From Pelagibacterium halotolerans B2 (GTDB lineage: Bacteria > Pseudomonadota > Alphaproteobacteria > Rhizobiales > Devosiaceae): 64,000 bases of DNA. Within the stretch, counting starts at the first letter, position 1. The number at the start of each line of letters is the position of its first letter. The notes under the pieces are model-generated. The model ran no database searches. It was not told the origin of the DNA and saw only the letters and a program-made list of their open reading frames with translations. Position numbers and translations under genes: made by a program. Location of the stretch: assembly GCF_000230555.1 (NCBI RefSeq), contig NC_016078.1, positions 1,674,001-1,738,000 of the forward strand. The letters are read 5' to 3'. Below are positions 1 through 8,477 of this stretch, piece by piece.

Positions 1-1424
1 CCGAGACGATAATGGTTTTCCATCAATTCGCCGACCGAACGCACACGGCGGTTGCCAAGATTGTCGATGTCGTCGATATCGCCCTTGCCGTCACGCAGTT
101 CGACCAGGGTGCGAACCACAGCGACGATGTCTTCCTTGCGCAGGACACGCATGGTGTCGGGTGCATCGAGATCGAGGCGCATGTTCATCTTCACGCGGCC
201 GACCGCGGAAAGGTCATAGCGCTCGCTGTCGAAGAACAGCGAGTTGAACATGGCTTCGGCGGTGTCGATGGTGGGGGGCTCACCCGGACGCATCACGCGG
301 TAGATGTCGAACAGCGCGTCTTCGCGGCTTTCGTTCTTGTCCACGGCCAGCGTGTTGCGGATATAGGCACCGACATTGATGTGATCGATGTCGAGGATCG
401 GAAGCTCGTCGAACCCCTTCTCGACCAGCGTGGCCAGCACCTTCTCGTCGATCTCGTCACCTGCCTCGGCAAAGATTTCGCCGTTGGAGAGGTCGACGAT
501 GTCGCGGGCCAGATACATGCCGTAGAGATCTTCGTCGGTGGCCAGCAGATGGGTCACGCCGGATTCGACGATCTTCTTCGCGGCACGGGCCGTCAGCCGC
601 GCTCCACCTTCGTGGACCACGTCTCCGGTCTTGGCGTCGATCAGATCGTAAACGGGCTTGGTGCCCTTCATCTTCTCGGCGTCGAACGGCTTGCTCCAGC
701 CCTTGTCGCCCTTGGCGTAGGTCTGAATGTCGTAATAGGTGGCCAGAATTTCTTCGGCGTCGAGGCCCAGCGCCTTGAGCAGCGAGGTCACCGGAATTTT
801 GCGGCGGCGGTCGATACGCGCATAGACGATGTCCTTGGCGTCGAATTCGATATCGAGCCAGGAACCGCGATAGGGAATGATGCGCGCCGCAAACAACAGC
901 TTGCCCGACGAGTGGGTCTTGCCCTTGTCGTGATCGAAGAACACGCCGGGCGAACGGTGCATCTGGGAGACGATGACGCGTTCGGTGCCATTGACGATGA
1001 ACGTGCCGTTCGACGTCATGAAGGGCATGTCGCCCATATAGACGTCCTGCTCCTTGATGTCCTTGACCGAGCGGGCGCCGGTGTCTTCGTCGACCTCGAA
1101 CACGATCAGCCGCAGCGTCACCTTGAGCGGCGCGGCAAAGGTCATGTCGCGTTGGCGGCATTCCTCGACATCATATTTGGGCTGCTCGAATTCGAAGCGC
1201 ACGAATTCGAGAGACGCCGTATTGGAAAAATCGGTAATCGGGAAAACCGATTTGAATACAGACTGCAGGCCCTCATCGGCCCGCCCGCCTTCAGGTTCGT
1301 CAACCATCAGGAACTGATCGTAGGATGCCTTTTGCACCTCGATCAGGTTCGGCATCTCCGTGACTTCACGAATCGACCCAAAGGACTTGCGCACCTTGCG
1401 GCGCCCGTTGAACGTGGTAGCCAT
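1..1424 (-). CDS. rpoB: RNA polymerase beta subunit, N-terminal part (runs off window)
   Basis: This is the first ~474 codons of the beta subunit of RNA polymerase, the catalytic core of transcription. The ATG lies at 1424-1422 and the protein begins [16 protein letters not shown]. It continues with typical beta landmarks such as [17 protein letters not shown] and the fork-region lead-in [34 protein letters not shown]. The frame is open to base 1, so the rest of the ~1,380-residue protein lies outside the window. It is the last gene visible of the secE-nusG-rplKAJL-rpoB run on the minus strand, 336 bp downstream of rplL. The long plus-strand open frame opposite it (12-1595) is an antisense shadow. 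Confidence 0.97.
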   Translation of the reverse strand, partial: MATTFNGRRKVRKSFGSIREVTEMPNLIEVQKASYDQFLMVDEPEGGRADEGLQSVFKSVFPITDFSNTASLEFVRFEFEQPKYDVEECRQRDMTFAAPLKVTLRLIVFEVDEDTGARSVKDIKEQDVYMGDMPFMTSNGTFIVNGTERVIVSQMHRSPGVFFDHDKGKTHSSGKLLFAARIIPYRGSWLDIEFDAKDIVYARIDRRRKIPVTSLLKALGLDAEEILATYYDIQTYAKGDKGWSKPFDAEKMKGTKPVYDLIDAKTGDVVHEGGARLTARAAKKIVESGVTHLLATDEDLYGMYLARDIVDLSNGEIFAEAGDEIDEKVLATLVEKGFDELPILDIDHINVGAYIRNTLAVDKNESREDALFDIYRVMRPGEPPTIDTAEAMFNSLFFDSERYDLSAVGRVKMNMRLDLDAPDTMRVLRKEDIVAVVRTLVELRDGKGDIDDIDNLGNRRVRSVGELMENHYRL

Positions 1425-1720
1425 GTACCCGTTTCCTCTCGTCTTTCAAGCTGGGAACAGCCTGTTCTAATGTCATCGCGCTTCCGGTGTGGAGATGATC
1501 GGCATTCCCACCGGAAACGGTCCTGGATGTCTCGGAAGCAGCTGTTCAAAGAATCGACAATCAGCCGTCGGTCCTTGGAACAAATGCCCGTTTGACTTTA
1601 TTTCCATGCATCCGCATCGGCGAGTGGCCCAGCCGATTCGGCGTATCCTTGTCCAACATTTTCGCCCTGCCCTCAACCCTTGAGAGTGGCGACCGCCGTC
1701 CGGGAACCGGTGGCGGGAAA

Positions 1721-1744
1721 CGGGATGGCCCTGGGGCCACCCCG
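1721..1744 (-). terminator. rplL-rpoB intergenic hairpin (possible attenuator)
   Basis: The 336-bp gap between rplL and rpoB holds a strong hairpin 17 bp after the rplL stop. Read as minus-strand RNA, arms CGGGGUGGCC and GGCCAUCCCG pair over 10 bp with one G-U, around a 4-base loop. No T-run follows, so it is not a classic Rho-independent terminator. In E. coli the same position carries a partial attenuator and RNA-processing site that sets the ribosomal protein to polymerase ratio. A similar role here is inference. I saw no gene in the rest of the gap. Confidence 0.5.
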
Positions 1745-1760
1745 TAACGGATTGGTTGAA

Positions 1761-2138
1761 CTACTTGAGTTCGACCTTGGCACCAGCTGCTTCGAGCTTT
1801 GCCTTGATGTCTTCGGCTTCCGCCTTGTTGACACCTTCCTTGACAGCCTTCGGAGCGCCTTCGACGAGGTCCTTGGCTTCCTTCAGGCCGAGGCCGGTGA
1901 TGCCACGGACTTCTTTGATGACATTGATCTTCTGGTCGCCGGCGGCGGTCAGAACAACGTCAAATTCGTCCTTTTCTTCAACCGGAGCGGCACCGGCGGC
2001 AGCGCCACCGGCAGCAGCAACGGCAACAGGAGCGGCGGCGGAAACGCCCCACTTTTCTTCGAGCATCTTGGAGAGCTCGGAAGCTTCCAGGACGGTCAGT
2101 GCAGACAAATCGTCTACGAGCTTTGCAAGATCAGCCAT
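1761..2138 (-). CDS. rplL: 50S ribosomal protein L7/L12
   Basis: Acidic ribosomal stalk protein that recruits translation GTPases (EF-Tu, EF-G) to the ribosome. At 125 residues it has the usual length. It has an N-terminal dimerisation helix ([16 protein letters not shown]), an Ala/Gly/Pro hinge (about residues 35-55) and the C-terminal factor-binding domain with the conserved [15 protein letters not shown]. It lies 59 bp downstream of rplJ in the same transcript, as expected for L10 and the L7/L12 dimers it anchors. Confidence 0.98.
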   Translation of the reverse strand: MADLAKLVDDLSALTVLEASELSKMLEEKWGVSAAAPVAVAAAGGAAAGAAPVEEKDEFDVVLTAAGDQKINVIKEVRGITGLGLKEAKDLVEGAPKAVKEGVNKAEAEDIKAKLEAAGAKVELK

Positions 2139-2197
2139 TTGATCAGCCTTTTCTTTTCAACTTGGTTTCAGTTTGAACCGTGGATGGTCGCGCCGCC

Positions 2198-2713
2198 TTA
2201 TGCAGCGCCCTTTTCCGAATAAGCGGAGATAACGCGGGCGACAGAAGCGCCCGGTTCCTTGGCCAGACGTGCGATCTGGGCCGCAGGCTGCGTGAGCAGA
2301 CCGGCGAGTTTGGCGCGCAGTTCGTCCAGCGAAGGCAGATCGGCCAGTGCCTTGACGCCATCGGCATCGAGTCCGGTCGAACCCATCGCGCCGCCGAGAA
2401 TCACGAACTTGGAATTCGTGTCGGCGAACTTCTTGGCAATACGAGGTGCCGTGATGGGGTCTTCCGAATAGGCAAGAACCGTCGGACCCGTCAGAAGGTC
2501 CGAGATATCCGCGGTTTCGGTATCTTTAAGAGCGAGCTTGGCAAGGCGGTTCTTTGCGACCTTAACCTGTCCACCGGCCTGCTTCATCTGCACACGCAGC
2601 TTTTCGAAGTCAGACACCGACAGACCGGCATAGTGAGCGACGACAACCGCGCCCGAGCCGGCAAATGCCTGCTGGAGCGAGGAGACGACCTCAGCTTTTT
2701 CCGCTCTATCCAC
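2198..2713 (-). CDS. rplJ: 50S ribosomal protein L10
   Basis: L10 binds 23S rRNA and anchors the L7/L12 dimers. The protein is 171 residues, begins MDRAEKAEVVSSLQQAF, and contains the family segment VKVAKNRLAKLAL. Its C-terminal helix, where L7/L12 dimers bind, ends ARVISAYSEKGAA. The start codon is GTG at 2713-2711. The preceding minus-strand sequence has GGAGAG at a suitable distance, and no nearby ATG fits the family N-terminus. L10 with L7/L12 usually represses its own operon through a leader RNA; the 331-bp space upstream would hold it. Confidence 0.97.
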   Translation of the reverse strand: MDRAEKAEVVSSLQQAFAGSGAVVVAHYAGLSVSDFEKLRVQMKQAGGQVKVAKNRLAKLALKDTETADISDLLTGPTVLAYSEDPITAPRIAKKFADTNSKFVILGGAMGSTGLDADGVKALADLPSLDELRAKLAGLLTQPAAQIARLAKEPGASVARVISAYSEKGAA

Positions 2714-3044
2714 TGCTACTCTCCACGAGTTAGGCTCGATCCAAGCGGGGATCGAACCCGTTGCAATAAGCTGTCCCGATATCGGAACAGCGGTGCAGTG
2801 CCTGTAAACCGGTTAATGGGGCACGCCCCAAAGCCAGTTCGGTTCAAACCAAAACGAGCGCATTTCTGCGAAAATCTCGTCCGGTCATCACCCCATCTCT
2901 TGGTGGCCACCGGGAGCCCCCGGCAATTAGGATGGCAAGCCGCCATCACCACACAGTCTCGGACAGGACTTTACCCAAAAGGGATTTGCCCTTTTGGGCA
3001 TCTCGGGCGGCCGGAACCGCCCGAAATCGGCTTCTTTTTCGGTC
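2714..3044 (-). promoter_or_regulatory. rplJ leader region with two strong hairpins
   Basis: This 331-bp gap between rplA and rplJ has no gene. Two hairpins follow the rplA stop. Arms at 3003-3010 and 3017-3024 (TCGGGCGG/CCGCCCGA) pair over 8 bp. Arms at 2974-2983 and 2989-2998 (CCCAAAAGGG/CCCTTTTGGG) pair perfectly over 10 bp with a 5-base loop. A competing pairing, CCGAAA with TTTCGG (3021-3026 with a partner near 3037-3042), overlaps the first stem. The position fits termination or attenuation after rplKA plus an L10-binding leader before rplJL-rpoBC. I could not pick out the L10 kink-turn site itself. Confidence 0.5.
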
Positions 3045-3737
3045 TTAGATGACCGACGAAGGATCGACATGGACGCCGGCGCCCATTGTCGAGGAAACGG
3101 CGACGCGCTTGACGTAAGTGCCCTTGGCGCCCGCAGGCTTTGCCTTGGAAACGGCGTCGGTGAGCGCCTTGATGTTTTCGACGAGCTGAGCTTCGGTGAA
3201 AGAAGCCTTGCCCACACCGGCGTGAATGATACCGGCCTTTTCGACGCGGAACTCCACGGCGCCGCCCTTGGCAGCCTTGACGGCTCCTGCGACATCGGGG
3301 GTCACGGTGCCGACCTTGGGGTTCGGCATCAGATTGCGCGGGCCCAGGATCTTACCGAGGCGACCAACGAGGGGCATCATGTCCGGGGTCGCAATGCAGC
3401 GATCGAAATTGATGTTGCCCTTCTGGATTTCCTCGGCGAGGTCGTCGGCGCCAACGATGTCCGCGCCGGCCTTCTTGGCCTCTTCGGCCTTGGCATCCTT
3501 GGCGAACACGGCGACGCGGACGGTCTTGCCCGTGCCGTTGGGCAGGTTGACGACGCCACGGACCATCTGGTCGGCGTGGCGCGGGTCAACACCCAGGTTC
3601 ATGGCGACTTCGACGGTCTCGTCGAACTTTGCCGTGGCGCGTTCCTTGACCATCTTGATGGCTTCGTCGACGCCATAGAGCTTCTTGCGGTCGATACCGT
3701 CACGGACCTGCTTGGTGCGCTTTGCGATCTTGCTCAT
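3045..3737 (-). CDS. rplA: 50S ribosomal protein L1
   Basis: L1 forms the mobile stalk near the ribosomal E site and in many bacteria represses its own mRNA. It is 230 residues, the usual length. It starts [16 protein letters not shown] and contains the signatures [12 protein letters not shown] and [21 protein letters not shown]. It follows rplK after 6 bp, the classic L11-L1 operon pair. Confidence 0.98.
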   Translation of the reverse strand: MSKIAKRTKQVRDGIDRKKLYGVDEAIKMVKERATAKFDETVEVAMNLGVDPRHADQMVRGVVNLPNGTGKTVRVAVFAKDAKAEEAKKAGADIVGADDLAEEIQKGNINFDRCIATPDMMPLVGRLGKILGPRNLMPNPKVGTVTPDVAGAVKAAKGGAVEFRVEKAGIIHAGVGKASFTEAQLVENIKALTDAVSKAKPAGAKGTYVKRVAVSSTMGAGVHVDPSSVI

Positions 3738-3743
3738 GTCCGA

Positions 3744-4172
3744 TTACCCCTCAACCTGCAGGCCCATGGAACGGGCGGACCCGGCAACCATGCTCATTGC
3801 GGCCTCAACGGTATCCGCGTTGAGATCTTTCATCTTCTTTTCCGCGATATCGCGCAGCTGTGCCTGGGACAGGGTGCCGGCGCTATCGTGACCCGGGCGC
3901 TTGGAGCCCGACTTGAGATTGATCGCCTTCTTGATGAAGTAGGTGACCGGGGGCAGCTTCATTTCGAAGGTGAAGCTCTTGTCCGCAAAAGCGGTAATGA
4001 CGACCGGGATCGGTGCGTTCTTTTCCATCTCCTGCGTGGCCGCATTGAAGGCCTTGCAGAATTCCATGATGTTCAGACCGCGCTGGCCGAGGGCCGGGCC
4101 GATCGGGGGCGACGGAGTCGCGGAGCCGGCAGGCACCTGCAACTTGATATAACCGATAATCTTTTTTGCCAT
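3744..4172 (-). CDS. rplK: 50S ribosomal protein L11
   Basis: L11 sits in the GTPase-associated centre with L10 and 23S helices 43-44. It is 142 residues, starts [16 protein letters not shown], and has the conserved Pro-rich segment [20 protein letters not shown]. The C-terminal signature is SMGLQVEG. The ATG at 4172 follows a GGAACG Shine-Dalgarno-like stretch. The 127-bp gap upstream toward nusG contains no gene. Confidence 0.98.
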   Translation of the reverse strand: MAKKIIGYIKLQVPAGSATPSPPIGPALGQRGLNIMEFCKAFNAATQEMEKNAPIPVVITAFADKSFTFEMKLPPVTYFIKKAINLKSGSKRPGHDSAGTLSQAQLRDIAEKKMKDLNADTVEAAMSMVAGSARSMGLQVEG

Positions 4173-4299
4173 GCTGCGTTCCTTTCAATAGACCGCCAAA
4201 ACGGCCATTTGGTGACGGCGTGGTCCGAGGCTTGACCGATGGATGGCAACCATCGCCCTCTCCCACACATCATTCGCCCCAATTCCGGGGCTTGAGCGA

Positions 4300-4830
4300 T
4301 CAGACCTTTTCGACCTGACCGTATTCCAGCTCGACCGGCGTGGGCCGGCCGAAAATCGAAACTTCGACCTTGAGGCGCGCGCGCTCTTCGTCGACTTCCT
4401 CGACGACACCCGAAAAGCTCGCAAAGGGACCGTCGGAAACCCGCACGTTCTCGCCGACCTCGAAAGAGACCGAAGGCTTGGGGCGGTCGACACCTTCCTG
4501 CACCTGCTGCAGGATGCTCATCGCCTCGCGTTCCGAAATCGGCTGCGGCTTGTTGTCCGCGCCAAGGAACCCGGTGACCTTCGGGGTATTCTTGATGAGA
4601 TGGAACGTCTCGTCCGTCAGTTCCATCTTGACCAGCACATAGCCGGGAAAAAACTTGCGCTCGGCATCGACCTTGCGGCCGCGGCGCACTTCGGTGACCT
4701 TCTCGGTCGGCACAAGAACGTCATCGAACAGATGATCGAGACCGTTCGAGACAACCTTCTGCCTGATGTCTTCTGCAACCTTGCGCTCGAAGTTCGAATA
4801 CGCCTGAACAATGTACCAACGCTTGGCCAT
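4300..4830 (-). CDS. nusG: Transcription termination/antitermination factor NusG
   Basis: NusG binds RNA polymerase as a processivity factor and couples it to Rho or the ribosome. At 176 residues it shows the N-terminal NGN domain (MAKRWYIVQAYSNFERKVAEDI, later FFPGYVLVKM) and a C-terminal KOW domain (GENVRVSDGPFASFSGVVEEVD). It lies between secE (34 bp upstream) and rplK, the standard order. Confidence 0.98.
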   Translation of the reverse strand: MAKRWYIVQAYSNFERKVAEDIRQKVVSNGLDHLFDDVLVPTEKVTEVRRGRKVDAERKFFPGYVLVKMELTDETFHLIKNTPKVTGFLGADNKPQPISEREAMSILQQVQEGVDRPKPSVSFEVGENVRVSDGPFASFSGVVEEVDEERARLKVEVSIFGRPTPVELEYGQVEKV

Positions 4831-4864
4831 ACTGCTTTTTCGCTCCTGATCCCGCCGCTTCGCT

Positions 4865-5059
4865 CTAGCGAATGGACAGTATTAACCCGACAAAGAACTG
4901 GATGATCTGGTCGGCGGCCAGAAAGAACAGGCTCGCAAAGATCACCATGACCAGAACCATCGCTGTCGAGATCAGCGTCTCGTTCCGAGTCGGCCAGACA
5001 ACCTTGCCGACTTCCGAACGCACCTGCTGAAAAAACGTAAAAGGATTAGTCCGGGCCAT
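4865..5059 (-). CDS. secE: Preprotein translocase subunit SecE
   Basis: Small essential subunit of the SecYEG channel. It is 64 residues with one membrane segment, the short alphaproteobacterial form. It begins with an amphipathic stretch (MARTNPFTFFQQVRSEVGKVVWPTRNE) holding the SecE hallmark VWPTRNET, then a hydrophobic helix of about 25 residues. It lies between tRNA-Trp and nusG, as in most proteobacteria. Confidence 0.97.
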   Translation of the reverse strand: MARTNPFTFFQQVRSEVGKVVWPTRNETLISTAMVLVMVIFASLFFLAADQIIQFFVGLILSIR

Positions 5060-5298
5060 ATACCGCTCGATACCTGGTGTTAAATCTGGGGCTTAAGTCC
5101 ATAAGCAATTGCCGCGCGAGTCGCTTCGCACGGCCAAGAAGGGCCTATTTAGTCTCTGGAACGCTGCAAGGCAAGACCTTGCGACCATCTTTTTTGGCCA
5201 CTGCGAACAGGCGCTCAGGCCGTGTCCATTGGGCGTGCGCGCCGGGTACACCGAGTGTACAATGGGCGTCAGACGGGCTTTATCCCTTAAACGAGAAC

Positions 5299-5374
5299 TG
5301 GCAGGGGCGGAGGGACTCGAACCCACGGCCCTCGGTTTTGGAGACCGATGCTCTACCAACTGAGCTACACCCCT
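5299..5374 (-). tRNA. tRNA-Trp (anticodon CCA)
   Basis: Read on the minus strand, the sequence starts AGGGGTGTAGCTCA and has the anticodon loop CTCCAAA (anticodon CCA). The T-arm is GGTTCGAGTCC and the acceptor end is CGCCCCT-G with an encoded CCA (5301-5299). It folds as a 76-nt cloverleaf and sits directly upstream of secE, the usual place for the Trp tRNA. Confidence 0.97.
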
Positions 5375-5437
5375 ATGCCGAGCCATGGTCTAGTCGAGTT
5401 GGTTTTGTAGCGCAAGAGCCTGTTGCAATCACAAGAC

Positions 5438-5468
5438 AAAAAGAAAGGGCGACCCGAAGGCCGCCCTT
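5438..5468 (-). terminator. Rho-independent terminator after the tuf remnant
   Basis: On the minus strand, AAGGGCGGCC-TTCG-GGTCGCCCTT forms a long stem with a UUCG-type loop and is followed by TCTTTTTG. It lies 24 bp after the tuf remnant's stop and was presumably the original tuf terminator. Confidence 0.8.
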
Positions 5469-5492
5469 GAAATTCAACGGAAATCGAAGCGC

Positions 5493-5735
5493 TTAAGCGA
5501 CGATTTTGGAGACGACGCCGGCGCCGACGGTGCGGCCGCCTTCACGGATGGCAAAGCGGAGCTTTTCTTCCATCGCGATCGGAACGATCAGTTCCACGTT
5601 CATTTCCACATTGTCGCCAGGCATCACCATCTCGGTGCCTTCGTTCAGCGTCACCACACCGGTCACGTCCGTCGTCCGGAAATAGAACTGCGGGCGGTAG
5701 TTGGTGAAGAACGGCGTATGACGCCCATTGCTCAC
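5493..5735 (-). pseudogene. tuf: EF-Tu gene remnant (last ~80 codons only)
   Basis: The frame encodes the C-terminal part of domain 3 of elongation factor Tu. [18 protein letters not shown] and [18 protein letters not shown] lead to the terminal [11 protein letters not shown] motif. A complete EF-Tu has about 390-396 residues, so the GTPase domain, domain 2 and the start are missing. Homology stops abruptly at about 5725, just before GRHTPFF; the sequence further upstream is not EF-Tu-like in any frame. The remaining frame can be read from a GTG at 5735, but a working protein is unlikely. The 3' end, terminator and tRNA-Trp neighbour are intact, so the loss came from the 5' side. The functional tuf is presumably elsewhere. 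Confidence 0.9.
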
Positions 5736-5845
5736 AACCGTTAATCAAGAGTTAGAACTGCCGGGGCGTTTACCCGCTTGAGCGCGGCAAAACAAGTGCT
5801 TTTTCTGCTTCGAATGCCAACGCTGCCCCCGGCACCCACCCACAG

Positions 5846-5874
5846 CAAAAAGGAACGGTCAGAAACCGTCCCTT
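5846..5874 (-). terminator. Rho-independent terminator of the TadG-like gene
   Basis: On the minus strand, AAGGGACGGT-TTCTG-ACCGTTCCTT (10 bp, one G-U pair in RNA) is followed by TTTTG. It lies 26 bp after the stop of the TadG-like gene. The 164 bp between it and the tuf remnant hold no other gene I can see. Confidence 0.8.
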
Positions 5875-5899
5875 CCGCTGTTCGCAACAGTAGCCGGGT

Positions 5900-7171
5900 T
5901 CAGTAGATCAGGCGCGCATTCCGCTCACCCACCGTTTCAAACGTCGGGCATTTGATGATGATGCGAATATCGTCATAGTCCCTGTCGGTCCAGGCGATGT
6001 GCTGCCAGTCGTTAGAGGTGCCCGATAGCCCGGGTGGCCGATCTTCCCAGCCATAGTACATATACTTTCCCGCATTGCCATCGCAACTCCCCGTGGCCCG
6101 CTGTGGTGTGCGATTAGTACCTTCAGGGATAACGCCACCTTGGCTTTCCGGGCGACAGTCTTCGATTGTGTCACAAAGAACAGTCTCCAGAATGTTGACC
6201 GTCTGTCCCGCCGGCACATAGGGCTCTGGCCCCTGGAGTCCCGCGTATTGTTCGGTGGAGCTTCCCGGTGTGAAAAAGGTATCGGTGTAATAGTTGAAGC
6301 GGCCCGTCTTCTTGTCTCCACCGTTGTTGGGCGCTGCGCCGGTGTCCCAGTACTGTTGTTGTGTACGCGCGAAACGGACGTTCTCAAGCCGAAAGCTCAG
6401 GAAAGAGCCTTGGGCACAGTCGGGCCACATATATTCGTATTCGCGGTCATTGGTGTTGGCACCGTCCGATATACGCCACGGCCCCTGCTCCACCCCATCC
6501 AATCCAAGGGGGTTAGATGTGGCTATGCTATTGTAAATTGAAACCAGCCCTGGTGTGGTCGGGGGCGAATCGAAATCGGCAAAAAACTCCGAGCCGCCAT
6601 TGTCGGCTACCGGCACCATGCGCGTGCGGCGTGGCAAATCCGGATCATTTTCCGGGCGATTCGGCCAAAAGCAATACATCCAAAGCCGGTTAAAGTCGCC
6701 GGCCTCCGGATCAAGCAACGACGTGTCGGGAGGCTCGCGAACTTCCTTAACGTCAGAAAACCGCACGGTCGCGGATACCGAGACAAGTTGCGTATCGGGA
6801 ACTCCGGGCAAAATACTCATAAACGAGAGTGGCACTCGTGCGGACGCAGTTACCTTGAGGTCGTAGTCGCTGATCCGGTCCGGTGTGAGACTGACATTTT
6901 GCGCCCAGTTGCCCTGATACTGACGGCCGATTTCAGCTAACGCTACAGATTGAACCAGCCCCCATTTTGTCTGCCAAGTTTCGTCCTCTTCCACGAAGGC
7001 GCTCAAAGCGGCCGAATCGACTTGATTTTGCAGAAATTCCCTTACGTGCTGAATGCGCACATAATCGACGGCCCACCCGGCCATCGCGATGAATGGAATG
7101 GCCATAACGGCGAAGATTACGGCCACGACGCCATCCTCGCGCCGGACCAATTCCCACAAGCTGCGTCCCAT
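5900..7171 (-). CDS. TadG-like pilus-assembly/envelope protein
   Basis: The N-terminus matches the TadE/TadG family: a short basic stretch, then RREDGVVAVIFAVMAIPFIA and AGWAVDYVRIQ, a pilin-like membrane anchor. The following ~100 residues (to about SVSATVRFSDVKEV) are the usual TadG-type exported region. The remaining ~250 residues are Cys-containing, rich in aromatic residues and Asn, and not recognised by me. I chose the ATG at 7171 because it puts the anchor close to the N-terminus. The frame stays open upstream to 7297, so an earlier GTG is possible. No other tad/cpa pilus genes are nearby. A lone TadG may act with a pilus locus elsewhere or as an independent surface protein. Confidence 0.75.
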   Translation of the reverse strand: MGRSLWELVRREDGVVAVIFAVMAIPFIAMAGWAVDYVRIQHVREFLQNQVDSAALSAFVEEDETWQTKWGLVQSVALAEIGRQYQGNWAQNVSLTPDRISDYDLKVTASARVPLSFMSILPGVPDTQLVSVSATVRFSDVKEVREPPDTSLLDPEAGDFNRLWMYCFWPNRPENDPDLPRRTRMVPVADNGGSEFFADFDSPPTTPGLVSIYNSIATSNPLGLDGVEQGPWRISDGANTNDREYEYMWPDCAQGSFLSFRLENVRFARTQQQYWDTGAAPNNGGDKKTGRFNYYTDTFFTPGSSTEQYAGLQGPEPYVPAGQTVNILETVLCDTIEDCRPESQGGVIPEGTNRTPQRATGSCDGNAGKYMYYGWEDRPPGLSGTSNDWQHIAWTDRDYDDIRIIIKCPTFETVGERNARLIY

Positions 7172-7342
7172 GCCGTCCGCCCATTTCCGGCGCTTCTGGC
7201 GCCCAATAAACCGCACGATTGCGACCGGCAGTGCCGGTTCTGCGTAGATCACACAATAATCGAATGGATTTTCAGTAAACTTACGCAGTTCCGGCAAAAC
7301 GATCCGAAAGGATTTACCGGACGTTAAGCTCGAGGTCCCGTT

Positions 7343-8317
7343 TCAATAGAACGCTTTGGCGCGCTCGACCTCGCCGCGCGAGCCGATAATGACGCCGATG
7401 CGCTGATGAAGGTTCGACGGCTCGACGTCCAACAGGCGCTCGGTGCCGGTCGTCGAGGCGCCGCCAGCCGCTTCGACGATCATGCTCATGGGGTTTGCCT
7501 CATAAAGCAGGCGCAGGCGTCCGCCCTTGCCCTTGGTATCCTCATCTTCGGGATAGAGAAAAATGCCACCCCGGCACAGAATACGATGCAGATCGGCAAC
7601 CATGGCTGCACACCAGCGCATGTTGTAGGTCTTGCCGAACGGACCCGACTTGCCGGCAATGCAGGCGTCGATAAAGGAGCGGGTGGGTGCATACCAGCGG
7701 GTTTGCCGGGACGCATTGATGGCAAATTCCGCGGCCTCAGCGGGAATTTCGACCTTGTCGCGAACCATGACGAATTCGGCGCTCGCTTCATCGAGACTGA
7801 AAACCGTCACCGCCTGCCCCGTCGTCAATACCAGAAGCGTTGCCGGTCCATACAACACATAACCCGCCGCAACTTGATTTTTGCCTGGCTGCAACACATC
7901 GGATGCTGTGATTCCGGAACTTTTGCCCAGATCAAGCACGGAAAAGATTGAGCCCACAGCGCCGTTGATTTCGAGATTGGATGAGCCATCGAGCGGATCG
8001 AAAACCAGCGCATGGTGCGCGCTGCCAACACCGGCCACCAGTTCTATGTCGTCCAGTTCTTCCGACACCATCGCGGCCAGCACGCCGCTGGCGGCGCCAC
8101 GGCGCAGGAAAATGTCATTGGCGACGACATCGAGCTTTTTTTGCACTTCGCCTTGAACGTTTACCGTCTGAGCAGCCCCGGTATCCCCTGCGGCCGAGGC
8201 CACCCGCAGCGCAACGGAAATCTCGACAGCGCAGTCGCCCACCATCCCGAAGATGACGGCGATGGCGCGATCCAGATTGCTGTCCGCGATCCAGGTCTCA
8301 AGGGTTTTGCGCGCCAC
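7343..8317 (-). CDS. fbp: Class I fructose-1,6-bisphosphatase
   Basis: Hydrolyses fructose 1,6-bisphosphate to fructose 6-phosphate, the committed step of gluconeogenesis. It is 324 residues, typical of class I enzymes. It shows the metal/substrate motif VFDPLDGSSNLEIN and the substrate-binding region KTYNMRWCAAMVADLHRIL. The C-terminal GGIFLYPEDE and EAAGGAS segments also fit. It is monocistronic, and its function fits growth on acetate, aromatics and other carboxylates, whose uptake genes are also in the window. Confidence 0.93.
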   Translation of the reverse strand: MARKTLETWIADSNLDRAIAVIFGMVGDCAVEISVALRVASAAGDTGAAQTVNVQGEVQKKLDVVANDIFLRRGAASGVLAAMVSEELDDIELVAGVGSAHHALVFDPLDGSSNLEINGAVGSIFSVLDLGKSSGITASDVLQPGKNQVAAGYVLYGPATLLVLTTGQAVTVFSLDEASAEFVMVRDKVEIPAEAAEFAINASRQTRWYAPTRSFIDACIAGKSGPFGKTYNMRWCAAMVADLHRILCRGGIFLYPEDEDTKGKGGRLRLLYEANPMSMIVEAAGGASTTGTERLLDVEPSNLHQRIGVIIGSRGEVERAKAFY

Positions 8318-8477
8318 GGTCCGTCTCCCAAAATGGTCTTTCAGTCCTGCTTATGCCGTGGGACATCCGGCGTCCAGACCAACCAAAGTCCTAACCGATA
8401 CGGTGGGAAAGGCCCCTTGCCCCAGCATCCCGATTACGCGAATTTGGGCGCAACACGTTTAAAAGGACTGCCCGCTC

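Noticed and set aside
12..1595. Long plus-strand open frame of 527 codons
   Set aside because: It lies antisense to rpoB and shows no family motif; GC-rich coding DNA often leaves the opposite strand open.
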